Source: Planctomycetota bacterium (lineage in GTDB: Bacteria; Planctomycetota; B15-G4; JADJEK01). From it: a stretch of 64,000 nucleotides of DNA. The notes beneath the pieces are model-generated. The model did no database searches. It was not told the origin of the DNA and worked only from the letters and a program-made list of their open reading frames with translations. Positions 1 to 8,867 of the stretch are shown one piece after another (within the stretch, counting starts at the first letter, position 1; each line of letters opens with the position of its first letter). A program made the position numbers and the translations under genes. The DNA lies in contig JADJEK010000009.1 in the NCBI GenBank assembly GCA_016709145.1, forward strand, positions 124,001 through 188,000, in the 5' to 3' direction.

Positions 1-1
1 C

Positions 2-766
2 GTCGTCGAACTCGCAGCCGACCCGGACGCCGCGGCGGCGCGCCTCGCGGCGCTCGTCGAACGCGATCCGGTGCTCTCGAGCGAACTGTTGAAGACCGCG
101 AACTCGGTGTTGTTCTCCGGCACCGCGCCCGCGCAGACGCTGCAGCAGGCCGTCGTGCGTCTCGGAGCGCGCCAGTTGCGCGGGCTCGCGTTCGCGCTGC
201 AGATGAAGCGCGTGGTGTCGCGCGCGAAGGGGCTCACGGCATACGCCGACTCGTTCTGGCGCCAAGCGACGTCGATGGCGAAGCTCGGGCGCACCGTCGC
301 CGCGGCGGCGCGCATGGACGAGGACCAAGGGTTCCTCGTCGGCCTGCTGCATGACATCGGCAAGGTCCCGCTGCTCGATCTGATCGGGCGCGAAGTGAAT
401 CAGCGCAGCGACATCTCGCGCGCCCTGGTCGGCCGCGTGTTCTCGAAGTTCCACGAGACGGTGGGCGCGAAGCTCGCCGAGCGTTGGAGCCTGCCGGCGG
501 ATCTCACCGCAGTCGCGGGCCGCCATCACGATTTCGCCGACAACACGACGTCGCCGCGCTTCGCCGCGCTCGCGAGCCTCGTGCATGGGCTCGACTTGCA
601 GCTCGCGCTCGGCAGCGAGCCGTCGTTCTACGACCTGCGCCAGCGCGCCGAATTCGACGTGCTCGGGATCGCTTCGGAATTGCGCGGTCCCGTGCTGCGC
701 GCGTGCGTGTCCGCGTTCGCGTCGGCGCAGGCCGAGGCCAAGGCGTTCGCCGCCCCGCACGCCTGA
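2..766 (+). CDS. HDOD domain signalling protein, 5' truncated by the window
   Basis: HDOD proteins are non-enzymatic relatives of HD-type phosphohydrolases that act in bacterial signalling, often beside two-component or c-di-GMP systems. The reading frame is open from base 2, so the gene begins outside the window. The visible part starts within the domain (SSELLKTANSVLFSG, then the AVVRLGARQLRGLAFALQ helix) and continues to the HD signature LLHDIGKVPLLDL near visible residue 116, followed by FHETVGAKLAERWSLP and AGRHHDF. A GTG at 71 is in frame, but the homology clearly extends upstream of it, so it is not the start. The partner or output cannot be told because the upstream DNA is missing. 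The family call is firm; the role is open. Confidence 0.85.
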   Translation, partial: VVELAADPDAAAARLAALVERDPVLSSELLKTANSVLFSGTAPAQTLQQAVVRLGARQLRGLAFALQMKRVVSRAKGLTAYADSFWRQATSMAKLGRTVAAAARMDEDQGFLVGLLHDIGKVPLLDLIGREVNQRSDISRALVGRVFSKFHETVGAKLAERWSLPADLTAVAGRHHDFADNTTSPRFAALASLVHGLDLQLALGSEPSFYDLRQRAEFDVLGIASELRGPVLRACVSAFASAQAEAKAFAAPHA

Positions 767-890
767 CGATTTCGCCGGCGTCCATCCCAGCCTCGGCACG
801 GACCCGTGGGTTTCGCGGTTACACTCCGGCCGTCTTCGGATTCGGCCCCCCGAACTCGTTCCTTCCAACGCACTGCCACGGAGTGACCCG

Positions 891-3800
891 ATGCGTCGCT
901 ACGTCCTCGCCAGTGCTGCGCTCGTCGCAGCCATGGTCCCGTCGCGCGTTCACGCCCAGTCGTTCGTGAACTGGGAGAACCCGCACGTTCACCCCATCGA
1001 CCTCACGCCCGATGGCGCGACGCTGCTCGCAGTGAACACCGCGGACAATCGCCTCGAGCTGTTCACCGTCACGGCGAACGGACTGACCTGGAGCGGTTCG
1101 GTCCAGGTCGGACTCGATCCGGTCTCGGTTCGCGCGCGCAGCGCGACCGAAGCGTGGGTCGTCAACCACATCTCCGATTCGGTGTCGATCGTCGATCTGA
1201 CGACACGCCGTGTCACTGCGACGATCGACACCGCCGACGAGCCCGCCGACGTCGTGTTCGCGGGAACCCCGCAACGCGCGTTCGTGACGTGCTCGCAGGT
1301 GAACTCGGTCCAGGTGTTCTCGACGTCGAATCCGACGGCCCCGCCGCTCGTCGTCGCTCTCGCGGGTGAAGATCCGCGTGCGCTCGCGGTCTCGCAGGAC
1401 GGCACGAAGGTCTACGCCGCGGTGTTCGAGTCGGGCAACGGCACGACGATCCTCGGCGGCGGTTCGACGATGACGAGCGGCACGCCGCCGAACGTCGTCT
1501 CGAACCCTGCGGGACCCTACGGTGGCCAGAACCCGCCGCCGAACTTCGGCAATCAGTTCAAGCCGCCGATCAAGGTCGGCCTGCCGACGCCGCCGAAGGT
1601 CGGCTTGATCGTGCGCAAGAACGCGAGCGGTCGGTGGATCGACGACAACGCGCACGACTGGACCGCGTTCGTGTCGGGCGCGAGCGCCGCGTCGTCGGGA
1701 CGGCCGGCGGGTTGGGACTTGCCGGACCTCGATCTGTTCGTGATCGACGCGAACTCGCTCGCGGTGAGTTCGGTCGCGCGGTTGATGAACCTCTGCATGG
1801 CGCTGGCGGTGCATCCGACCAGCGGCGACGTCGTGGTCGTCGGCACCGAAGCGACGAACGAGATCCGCTTCGAGCCGAACGTGAACGGGACGTTCGTGCG
1901 CGTGAAGTCCGCGCGCGTGAACCCGAACACGTTGACCGTCGCGCAGATCGTCGACCTCAACCCGCACCTGACCTACACGACGGCGAACGTCGTTCAATCC
2001 GAGCGCGACAAGTCGCTCGGTGATCCGCGCGGCGTGGCGTGGCATCCGTCGGGCACGCGCGGCTTCGTAGCGGGCATGGGCTCGAACAACGTCGTGCGCA
2101 TCGACGCCACGGGTTCGCGTGCGGCCGGCGCGACGCCGATCGAAGTCGGCGAGGGTCCGACGGGCCTCGTCCATCACCCGACGCTCGAGCGGCTCTACGT
2201 GTTGAACAAGTTCGCCGGTTCGATCAGCGTGATCGACAGCGTCGCCGAGTCCGTGCTCGCCGAAGTGAAGTTCTTCGATCCGTCGCCGAGCGCGATCAAG
2301 TCCGGTCGCAAGTTCCTCTACGGCACGCACGAGACCTCGGGCCTCGGCCAAGTGTCGTGCGCGTCGTGCCACATCGATGCGCGCATCGATCGCCTGGCGT
2401 GGGACCTCGGTGACCCGCAGGGCAGCATGAAGGCGCTCACCGGGCAGAACCTCGGCGCGAACGTGCCGGGCATCAACACGGGGTTCCAGCCGTGGCACCC
2501 GATGAAGGGCCCGATGACGACGCAGACGCTGCAAGACATCATCGGGAAGGAACCGCTGCACTGGCGCGGTGACCGCGCCGGCATCGAGGAGTTCAATCCC
2601 GCGTTCGTCGGACTGCTCGGCGACGACACCCAGTTGTCGACGCCGCAGATGCAGGCGTTCGAGGACTTCCTGGCCACGATCTCGTTTCCGCCCAACCCGT
2701 TCCGCAACGTCGACAACTCGATGCCGAACAGCGTGGCGACGGGCATGGTGAGCCCGGGGCGCTTCTCGCCCAAGGGCACGCCGCTGCCGACCGGCAATCC
2801 GAACAACGGCGTGATCGCGTATCGGCCGCCGAACCTGCTCGACGGCGGCGCGATCGCGTGCTCGAGCTGTCACAACCTGCCGACCGGCATGGGCACCGAC
2901 ACGACGTTCAGCTTGGCGACGTTGACGTTCAACCCGATCGCGGCCGGACCGAAGGGCGAGCGGCACCACATGCTCGTCTCGCAGGACGGTTCGACCAACG
3001 TGACGATCAAGGTGCCGCAACTGCGCAACCTCTACGACAAGATCGGCTTCGACACCGCGTTCACGTCGAACCGCGCCGGCTTCGGGTTCCTGCATGACGG
3101 CTCCGTGGACACGCTTGCGACGTTCATCGCGGAGCCCGTGTTCAACCCGACGAGCGATCAGCAACTCGCGGACTTGGTCGCGTTGATGCTGTGCTTCGCG
3201 GGCGGTGATCTGCCGTACGGCGGCCAATTGCTCGAACCGCCGGCCACGGCGTCGAAGGACACGCACGCGGGCGTCGGCACGCAGACGACCGTGAGCAACG
3301 GCGCGAGCCCGGCGCCCGGTCAATTCGCGCTGATCGATCAGATGATCGCGCTCGCGAACACCAACGACGTCGACGTCGTGGTCAAGGGCAACCAGGGCGG
3401 ACTCGCGCGCGGATTCGTCTACGTCGGCGCGAACTCGCTGCAGTCGGATCGGCTCGCGGAGACGACGACGGTGGCGACGCTGAAGATCGCGGCCAGCGCG
3501 GGCAGCGAACTGACGTGGACGCTGGTCCCCGAGGGCAGCGGCACGCGCATCGGCGTCGACCGCGATCTGGACGGGTTCTTCGATCGCGACGAACTCGACG
3601 CGGGCTCGGACCCCGCCGATCCGCTGTCGGTGCCGGGTTGCGGCACGATGAGCACGTACGGCCAAGGCTGCGCGGGCTCGGGCAACGTCGCGCCGCGGCT
3701 GCAGTTGTCCGGCTGCCCGAAGTCGGGTGGAAACGTCACGATCACGATCGACAAGGCGCTCGGCGGCTCGTTCGCGTTCGTGTTCTTCGGCCTTGGCGAA

Positions 3801-4034
3801 GCCGCGCTGCCGATGGGCTACGACTGCACGCTGAACGTCGCGCCGCTGTTGTCGCCGGTGCTCGGACCGTTGCCGCTGGCCGGGGCCGGCGCAGGCAATG
3901 GCACGATCACGCTGCCGGGCACGCTGCCGCTGGGATTGCCGCAAGTGGCGATCACGATGCAGGCGTTCGTTTCGGACGCTGGCGGCGCGGGCGGCTTCGC
4001 GAACAGCAACGGCGCGAAGATGAACATCGAGTAA
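891..4034 (+). CDS. Secreted beta-propeller and c-type haem protein with a C-terminal export-type module
   Basis: This 1047-residue protein starts at ATG 891, chosen because it gives a clean signal peptide (residues 1-20, MRRYVLASAALVAAMVPSRV, then HAQS). Residues about 25-480 carry YVTN-like propeller repeats (for example VSIVDLTTRRVTATIDTADE and ISVIDSVAESVLAEV). Two haem c sites follow: CASCH at residue 490 and CSSCH at 657, in an arrangement that recalls di-haem cytochrome c peroxidase-like proteins. The last 130 residues form a separate Cys-containing beta-rich module (begins GCGTMSTYGQGCAGSG) that looks like a surface-retention or sorting tail. An extracytoplasmic electron-transfer role is inferred; the electron donor and substrate are unknown. 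No operon partner is evident. Confidence 0.75.
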   Translation: MRRYVLASAALVAAMVPSRVHAQSFVNWENPHVHPIDLTPDGATLLAVNTADNRLELFTVTANGLTWSGSVQVGLDPVSVRARSATEAWVVNHISDSVSIVDLTTRRVTATIDTADEPADVVFAGTPQRAFVTCSQVNSVQVFSTSNPTAPPLVVALAGEDPRALAVSQDGTKVYAAVFESGNGTTILGGGSTMTSGTPPNVVSNPAGPYGGQNPPPNFGNQFKPPIKVGLPTPPKVGLIVRKNASGRWIDDNAHDWTAFVSGASAASSGRPAGWDLPDLDLFVIDANSLAVSSVARLMNLCMALAVHPTSGDVVVVGTEATNEIRFEPNVNGTFVRVKSARVNPNTLTVAQIVDLNPHLTYTTANVVQSERDKSLGDPRGVAWHPSGTRGFVAGMGSNNVVRIDATGSRAAGATPIEVGEGPTGLVHHPTLERLYVLNKFAGSISVIDSVAESVLAEVKFFDPSPSAIKSGRKFLYGTHETSGLGQVSCASCHIDARIDRLAWDLGDPQGSMKALTGQNLGANVPGINTGFQPWHPMKGPMTTQTLQDIIGKEPLHWRGDRAGIEEFNPAFVGLLGDDTQLSTPQMQAFEDFLATISFPPNPFRNVDNSMPNSVATGMVSPGRFSPKGTPLPTGNPNNGVIAYRPPNLLDGGAIACSSCHNLPTGMGTDTTFSLATLTFNPIAAGPKGERHHMLVSQDGSTNVTIKVPQLRNLYDKIGFDTAFTSNRAGFGFLHDGSVDTLATFIAEPVFNPTSDQQLADLVALMLCFAGGDLPYGGQLLEPPATASKDTHAGVGTQTTVSNGASPAPGQFALIDQMIALANTNDVDVVVKGNQGGLARGFVYVGANSLQSDRLAETTTVATLKIAASAGSELTWTLVPEGSGTRIGVDRDLDGFFDRDELDAGSDPADPLSVPGCGTMSTYGQGCAGSGNVAPRLQLSGCPKSGGNVTITIDKALGGSFAFVFFGLGEAALPMGYDCTLNVAPLLSPVLGPLPLAGAGAGNGTITLPGTLPLGLPQVAITMQAFVSDAGGAGGFANSNGAKMNIE

Positions 4035-4080
4035 GGCCTTTGCGGCTGGCACCGACGATGGCCTGTGCGGCCGGCACCAT

Positions 4081-4102
4081 GGGGCCGCAGGGCGGCGGCC
4101 CC
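4081..4102 (+). terminator. GC hairpin after the propeller/cytochrome gene, possible terminator
   Basis: GGGGCCGC at 4081-4088 pairs perfectly with GCGGCCCC at 4095-4102 around a six-base loop, 47 bases after the stop at 4034. It is followed by a C run rather than a T run, so it does not match a standard intrinsic terminator. It could equally be a chance palindrome in very GC-rich DNA. Confidence 0.3.
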
Positions 4103-4618
4103 TAGACCCCCCCCCCCGCGCCCGGAACCGCAGGACCCGGGGTACGTCGAGGGAGAAGGAACGGGACTTTGGTCCGCGCGACGGCCCCCTCGAAGCGCAG
4201 ACCGCGCGCTCGATGGGGTGCTGTTTGGGGGTTGGGGGGGGGGGGGCCGCGCCCGCTGGCCCGCAGGGCAGGTGGTTTGGGGAGTCCTTGGGCCGGGGGT
4301 CGGCGTCCGCCCACGGGATGCTTGCGCGGGCGCTGGCGCGCGAAGCGAGGGGCGTCCCGCGCGGCTGACGGGGATTGGTTTTGGATGGGCAGGGGCTTGC
4401 CGCGAAGGGCCGAGGAGTTCGTGGATGGGGGCCTTCTTCTTGGGGATCCGGCCGGGGCGGGCAGACCGCGCCGCGGCTTCCCTGAAGGTTTCGCGGCGGC
4501 GAAGCCCACGCGTTCTGTGGAGATGCGGAGGCGCCGTCGCGACCGAAGCCGGCGGGGGGCAGGCCGACGGACCGTGGTGGACGGTGCAGGACGAGGCCTC
4601 CCGGGCCGTCCCGGGCGG

Positions 4619-5052
4619 CTACCGGCCCGGGCCGTCACCCGGGCCGTCACCGGCCGTCACGCCCGGGCCGTCCGCCGGGCCGGCGCGTCACCGGCTGGCC
4701 CCAGGCCGTCACCCGGGGGGGGAGGCCCCGGGCCGCGCGCGGCCCGGGCCGCCACCACGGCGGGGGTGCTGTTTGGGTTGTGCCGCGCCCCGCCCCCCCG
4801 GGGGGGCGGGGGGTTTGGGCGCGTCACCCCGGCACCCGCCCGGGCCGTCACCCGCCGTCACCCGGGCCGTCGCGCCGCAAACCGGGCGGGCGGCCACCCC
4901 CGGGCTGGCACCCGGGCCGTCACCCGGAGCGGCCGTCACCCGGGCCGTCACCCGGGCTGGCACGGGCCGTCACCGGGCCGTCACCCGGGCCGTCACCCGG
5001 GCTGGCACCCGGGCTGGCACCCGGGCCAGCACCCGGGCCAGCACCCGGGCCA
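4619..5052. repeat. Array of 12-bp CACCCGGGCCGT-type repeats
   Basis: Copies of a 12-bp unit (CACCCGGGCCGT, variant CACCCGGGCTGG and, at the right end, CACCCGGGCCAG) occur irregularly from about 4619 and become a nearly continuous array from about 4909 to 5052. The spacing is tandem, with no unique spacers, so this is not a CRISPR array. The unit contains the palindrome CCCGGG. The same unit appears in the opposite orientation at 56443-56522. Because 12 is a multiple of 3, all frames remain open and produce four-residue peptide repeats, but nothing indicates translation. Confidence 0.85.
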
Positions 5053-5162
5053 CTTCGCTCGCCGCCTGTCGTTCGATGCGCGCGTCGCGTTCCGCACGGG
5101 ACTTGCGCCGCACCTTGGTGCCTTCGAGTTCGAGTGCTCTTCGTCGCTAAACTCCGTCCGCC

Positions 5163-6773
5163 ATGGCACACGACTCGACATCACTGATGGGTACCTCTTG
5201 GGTGGGCGGCCGGCGCGCGGAGGCTGGGACGAGCCCTGTCTGGTTCTCCGCATTCGATCCCGCCCGCGCTTGTGATCTCGATCCTCCCTTCCTCGCGGCG
5301 ACGACCGACGATGTCCATGCCGCCATGCGCGCGGCTTCCTCCGCGTTCGAAGCGCTCTCCGTCCGGCCTCCCCACGAGCGCGCGACCTTGCTCGAGCGGT
5401 GCGCCGATGGGTTGCTCGAACTCGGCGACGCGCTGATCGAGCGGGCCTGCCTCGAGACCGGATTGCCCGGCGCTCGCCTTGCCGCCGAACGCGATCGCAC
5501 CGTCGCTCAACTGCGCATGTTCGCCGCGCTCGTGCGCGACGGCTCGTACGTCGAGGCTTCGATCGATCACGGCGATCCGAAGCGCCAGCCGACTCCGAAG
5601 CCCGACGTTCGGCGGATGTTGAAGCCTCTTGGCCCCGTCGTCGTGTTCGGCGCCAGCAACTTCCCGCTCGCGTTCTCGACGCTCGGCGGCGACTCCGCGT
5701 CGGCACTCGCCGCCGGTTGCCCCGTCGTCGTCAAAGGCCATCCCGCGCATCCCGGCACCGGCGAGCTCGTCACCGACGTCGTCGTCCGCGCCGCGCACTC
5801 GCTCGAATTGCCAGCCGGCACGTTCAGCTACCTCCACGCCGGCGGCTCGCGCGAAGTGCATGTCGGCATCGAACTGCTACGTCATCCCTCGACGCGCGCG
5901 GCCGGATTCACCGGATCGCTCGCGGCCGGCACCGCGCTCGCTCGCATTGCCGCCGAGCGACCCGAGCCGATCCCGTTCTTCGCCGAGATGGGCAGCGTCA
6001 ATCCGGTGTTCGTGCTGCCCGCTGTGCTCCGCGACCGCGCCGCCGCGATCGCCGACGCGCTGTTCCAGTCGTTCACGAACTCCGTCGGCCAGATGTGCAC
6101 GAGCCCCGGCCTCGTGTTCGTGCCCAAGGGCGAAGGCGCCGATCGTCTCGCTGCCGCACTCACGCAGCTCGTGCGCGCGGCATCGTCGGCGCCCATGCTG
6201 ACGCCGAAGATCCGCGCCTCGTTCACCGACGGCGTGCTGCGCTTGAAGAACGTGCCGGGCGTGTTCCGACTCGCCGAAGTCGACGGCGAGGGCATGAACG
6301 CCGGACCGGCGCTGCTCGCGACCACCTACGAGGCGCTGTCGCGCGAACCCGCGATCGCCGAGGAAGTGTTCGGGCCGGTGCTCGTGCTCGTCGAATGCTC
6401 GCACCTCGACGAGTTGTTCGCGTCGGCGAAGCTCGTCCACGGCTCGCTCGCCGCGGCGCTGTGGATGAGCGACGACGACGGCCCGGCCGCGCACGCGCTG
6501 CTCGCCCGACTCGAGAAGATCGCCGGCCGCGTGATCGTGAACGGCATGCCGACCGGCGTCGAAGTGTGCGCATCGATGGTCCACGGCGGCCCGTTCCCCG
6601 CGACCAACCGACCCGAGGCGAGCGCGGTCGGCGCCTCGGCCCTGCGACGCTGGTGCCGCCCGGTCGCGTGGCAGAACGTGCCGGACAAGCTGCTGCCGCT
6701 CGAGTTGCAAGAAGCCAACCCGCGCAAGATCGCTCGCGTCGTCGACGGCGCGGCGGTCGTCGCGCCCCGCTGA
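5163..6773 (+). CDS. Alpha-ketoglutaric semialdehyde (2,5-dioxovalerate) dehydrogenase
   Basis: This 536-residue aldehyde dehydrogenase should oxidise alpha-ketoglutaric semialdehyde to alpha-ketoglutarate with NAD(P)+, the last step of hydroxyproline breakdown. The catalytic cysteine is Cys312 in GQMCTSPGL and the general base is Glu275 in FFAEMGS. The block FGASNFPLAFSTLGGDSASA followed by GCPVVVKGHPAHPGTGELV is typical of the KGSADH branch rather than of betaine or acetaldehyde dehydrogenases. It starts at ATG 5163 and is the first gene of a five-gene operon; the next gene begins 7 bases after its stop. Context strongly supports the substrate. Fatty-aldehyde activity, known for some relatives, is the main alternative. 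Confidence 0.9.
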   Translation: MAHDSTSLMGTSWVGGRRAEAGTSPVWFSAFDPARACDLDPPFLAATTDDVHAAMRAASSAFEALSVRPPHERATLLERCADGLLELGDALIERACLETGLPGARLAAERDRTVAQLRMFAALVRDGSYVEASIDHGDPKRQPTPKPDVRRMLKPLGPVVVFGASNFPLAFSTLGGDSASALAAGCPVVVKGHPAHPGTGELVTDVVVRAAHSLELPAGTFSYLHAGGSREVHVGIELLRHPSTRAAGFTGSLAAGTALARIAAERPEPIPFFAEMGSVNPVFVLPAVLRDRAAAIADALFQSFTNSVGQMCTSPGLVFVPKGEGADRLAAALTQLVRAASSAPMLTPKIRASFTDGVLRLKNVPGVFRLAEVDGEGMNAGPALLATTYEALSREPAIAEEVFGPVLVLVECSHLDELFASAKLVHGSLAAALWMSDDDGPAAHALLARLEKIAGRVIVNGMPTGVEVCASMVHGGPFPATNRPEASAVGASALRRWCRPVAWQNVPDKLLPLELQEANPRKIARVVDGAAVVAPR

Positions 6774-6780
6774 GGTCGCG

Positions 6781-7728
6781 ATGCACCGTGTCCGCGTCGT
6801 CGATTCCCACACCGAAGGCGAGCCGACGCGCGTCGTGCTCGACGGAGCGCCGGACCTCGGCGGTGGAACCGTCGCCGCGCAGGCCCGCGTGTTCCGCGAA
6901 CGCTTCGACTGGTTCCGTGCGGCCGTCGTCAACGAACCACGCGGCCACGATGCGCTGGTCGGCGCGCTCGTCGTGCCGTCCGTCGAGCGCGACACCGTCT
7001 GCGGCGTGATCTTCTTCAACAACGTCGGACTGCTGAACGCTTGCGGACACGGCACGATCGGCCTCGCGCGGACGCTCGTCCACACGGGTCGCATCGGCGT
7101 CGGCCGCCATCGCTTCGAGACGCCCGTCGGCGTCGTCGCGGTCACGATCGACGCGCACGGTGACATCGAGCTCGACAACGTCGCGAGCTTCCGCCACGAG
7201 CTCGACGTCGCCGTCGACGTCGAGCTCGACGGCAGGACGCGCGTCATGCATGGCGACGTCGCGTGGGGTGGCAACTGGTTCTTCCTCGTCTCCGACCACG
7301 GCGAGCCGATCGAGCTCGCGCGCGTCGATCGTCTGACGTCCGTCGCTTGGGCGATCCGCGATGCGCTCGAGCGCCAGGGAGTGACGGGCAAGGACGGCGG
7401 CGTCATCGACCACGTCGAGTTGTTCGGCCCGCCGACGCGGTCCGACTGCGACTCGAAGAACTTCGTGCTTTGTCCCGGCAAGGCCTGGGATCGCTCGCCG
7501 TGCGGCACCGGCACCAGCGCGAAGCTCGCGTGTCTCGTCGCCGACGGCAAGCTCGCGCTGGGTGCGGAGTGGCGCCAAGAGAGCGTGATCGGCAGCCGCT
7601 TCGTCGGCCGCATGCGCGCCGAGCACGGGGCGTGGATCCCGACGATCCGCGGGCAGGCGTTCGTGACCGCCGAGTCGACGTTGCTGATCGATCCGGGCGA
7701 TCCGTTCCGGTACGGCTTCGGGTCATGA
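6781..7728 (+). CDS. 4-hydroxyproline 2-epimerase (proline racemase family)
   Basis: This 315-residue cofactor-independent epimerase should convert trans-4-hydroxy-L-proline into cis-4-hydroxy-D-proline, the entry step of the pathway. Both catalytic acid/base residues are cysteines: Cys88 in LLNACGHGTIG and Cys241 in SPCGTGTSAKLACL. That pair separates racemases and epimerases from the 3-hydroxyproline dehydratases of the same family, which have Thr at the second site. The N-terminus VVDSHTEGEPTRVV is family-typical. Its stop overlaps the next start (ATGA at 7725-7728), suggesting translational coupling to the oxidase that uses its product. Proline racemase activity is possible from sequence alone, but the operon argues for hydroxyproline. 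Confidence 0.9.
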   Translation: MHRVRVVDSHTEGEPTRVVLDGAPDLGGGTVAAQARVFRERFDWFRAAVVNEPRGHDALVGALVVPSVERDTVCGVIFFNNVGLLNACGHGTIGLARTLVHTGRIGVGRHRFETPVGVVAVTIDAHGDIELDNVASFRHELDVAVDVELDGRTRVMHGDVAWGGNWFFLVSDHGEPIELARVDRLTSVAWAIRDALERQGVTGKDGGVIDHVELFGPPTRSDCDSKNFVLCPGKAWDRSPCGTGTSAKLACLVADGKLALGAEWRQESVIGSRFVGRMRAEHGAWIPTIRGQAFVTAESTLLIDPGDPFRYGFGS

Positions 7729-8867
7729 ACGGCGACGGCACTTCGTCTCGAGCGACCGACGTCCTCGTCGTCGGAGCGGGGATCGTCGGAGTGGCGTGCG
7801 CCGCCGCGTTCGCGGCCCGCGGCGCGACGGTGCGCGTGATCGAGCGCGGCCCGATCGGAGGTGGCGCGACCGCGGCCGGGATGGGGCACCTGATGGTCCT
7901 CGACGACGCACCGGCGGAGTTCGCGCTGACGAGGCGCTCGTGCGAATTGTGGACCGAACTCGCGCCCGACTTGCCGCCGCGCGCGGAGTACTCGGTGGCC
8001 GGAACGTTGTGGGTCGCGACCGACTCGGCCGAGTTCGATGTCGCACGAGCGAAGTTCGTGCGATTGCGCGAGGTCGGGATCGACGCCGATCTCCTCGACG
8101 AATCCGCGTTGCGGGAGGTTGAACCGGCGCTGCGTCCCGGACTCCTCGGGGGGCTGCGATTACCGACCGAGGCCATCGTTTACCCGCCAGTCGTCGCTCG
8201 CTGGCTCCTTGATCGTGCGGGCATCCTGGGCCGCCCTTCGATGCTCTTTGCGCGAGTTGCGCGGATCGAGCCTGGACGCGTGACGCTCGACGACGGAACG
8301 GTGCTGGCGGCCGGGATCATCGTCAACGCCGCCGGCGTGGATGGCGGAACACTGACGCCCGGGATCGTGCTGCGTGCGCGCAAAGGCCACTTGATGATCA
8401 CGGATCGCTACCCGGGACAGTTGAGGCACGAAGTCGTCGAACTCGGCTACATCAAGAACGCGCACGGCGCGGCGCTCGAATCCGTCGCCTGCAACGTCCA
8501 GCCGCGCGCGACCGGTCAGTGGCTCGTCGGATCGTCCCGACAATTCGACGTCGTCGATCCGCGAGCTGAACCGCGCATGCTGGCACGCGTCGCGGCGCGC
8601 GCGATCGAGTTCCTGCCGTGCCTCGCGCACATGAACGTCGTACGCGCGTGGACCGGCCTCCGGGCGGTGTCCGTCGACGGCTTGCCGATCATCGGCGAGC
8701 ACCCGACCCAACGCGGAGTCTGGCTCGCGCTCGGGCACGAAGGACTCGGCATCACGACGGCGCTCGCGACCGCCGAACTGCTGGTCGACCTCGTGGAACG
8801 CCGTGAGCCGCGCGTGCCGGCCGCCGCGTTCGACCCCGCGCGCTGCGTCGTGGCGAGGGCGTCATGA
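7725..8867 (+). CDS. FAD-dependent D-amino acid oxidoreductase (D-hydroxyproline dehydrogenase catalytic subunit)
   Basis: The 380-residue protein belongs to the DAO family. It has an N-terminal Rossmann FAD site (DVLVVGAGIVGVACAAAFAA), a middle substrate domain, and the C-terminal DAO signature around RAWTGLRAVSVDGLPIIGE and GHEGLGITTALATAELL. It starts at ATG 7725 inside the stop of the epimerase gene and ends in an ATGA overlap with the next gene. It should oxidise cis-4-hydroxy-D-proline to 1-pyrroline-4-hydroxy-2-carboxylate. Because the next gene encodes a 2Fe-2S/FAD electron-transfer protein of the HcnA/HcnB kind, a multi-subunit dehydrogenase feeding electrons to the respiratory chain is more likely than an H2O2-forming oxidase. 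Confidence 0.88.
   Translation: MNGDGTSSRATDVLVVGAGIVGVACAAAFAARGATVRVIERGPIGGGATAAGMGHLMVLDDAPAEFALTRRSCELWTELAPDLPPRAEYSVAGTLWVATDSAEFDVARAKFVRLREVGIDADLLDESALREVEPALRPGLLGGLRLPTEAIVYPPVVARWLLDRAGILGRPSMLFARVARIEPGRVTLDDGTVLAAGIIVNAAGVDGGTLTPGIVLRARKGHLMITDRYPGQLRHEVVELGYIKNAHGAALESVACNVQPRATGQWLVGSSRQFDVVDPRAEPRMLARVAARAIEFLPCLAHMNVVRAWTGLRAVSVDGLPIIGEHPTQRGVWLALGHEGLGITTALATAELLVDLVERREPRVPAAAFDPARCVVARAS

Larger units (their letters stand above)
4035..5162. other. 1.1-kb gene-free tract of homopolymers and tandem repeats
   Basis: No convincing gene is present. Open frames cross the tract on both strands only because stop codons are rare in it; they give proline, glycine, arginine and serine-rich strings with no domain. 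The tract contains an 11-C run (4107-4117), a 13-G run (4234-4246), a 7-C/7-G palindrome (4793-4806) and an array of 12-bp repeats towards its right end. It separates the propeller/cytochrome gene from the hydroxyproline operon, so the operon promoter should lie near 5060-5160, where base composition returns to normal, but no clear -35/-10 pair was seen. Confidence 0.7.

Noticed and set aside
819..4052. Very long open frame on the minus strand opposite the propeller/cytochrome gene
   Set aside because: It is rich in Arg and Ala with no domain, and the + frame has a signal peptide and haem motifs. It is open because stop codons are rare in GC-rich antisense DNA.
4619..5052. CRISPR-like array
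   Set aside because: The repeats are 12 bp and directly tandem, with no unique spacers and no Cas genes in the window.
4065..5275. Open frames of about 360 codons through the repeat tract
   Set aside because: They consist of proline, glycine and arginine repeats in several frames at once, as expected from 12-bp units, and lack a ribosome site or domain.
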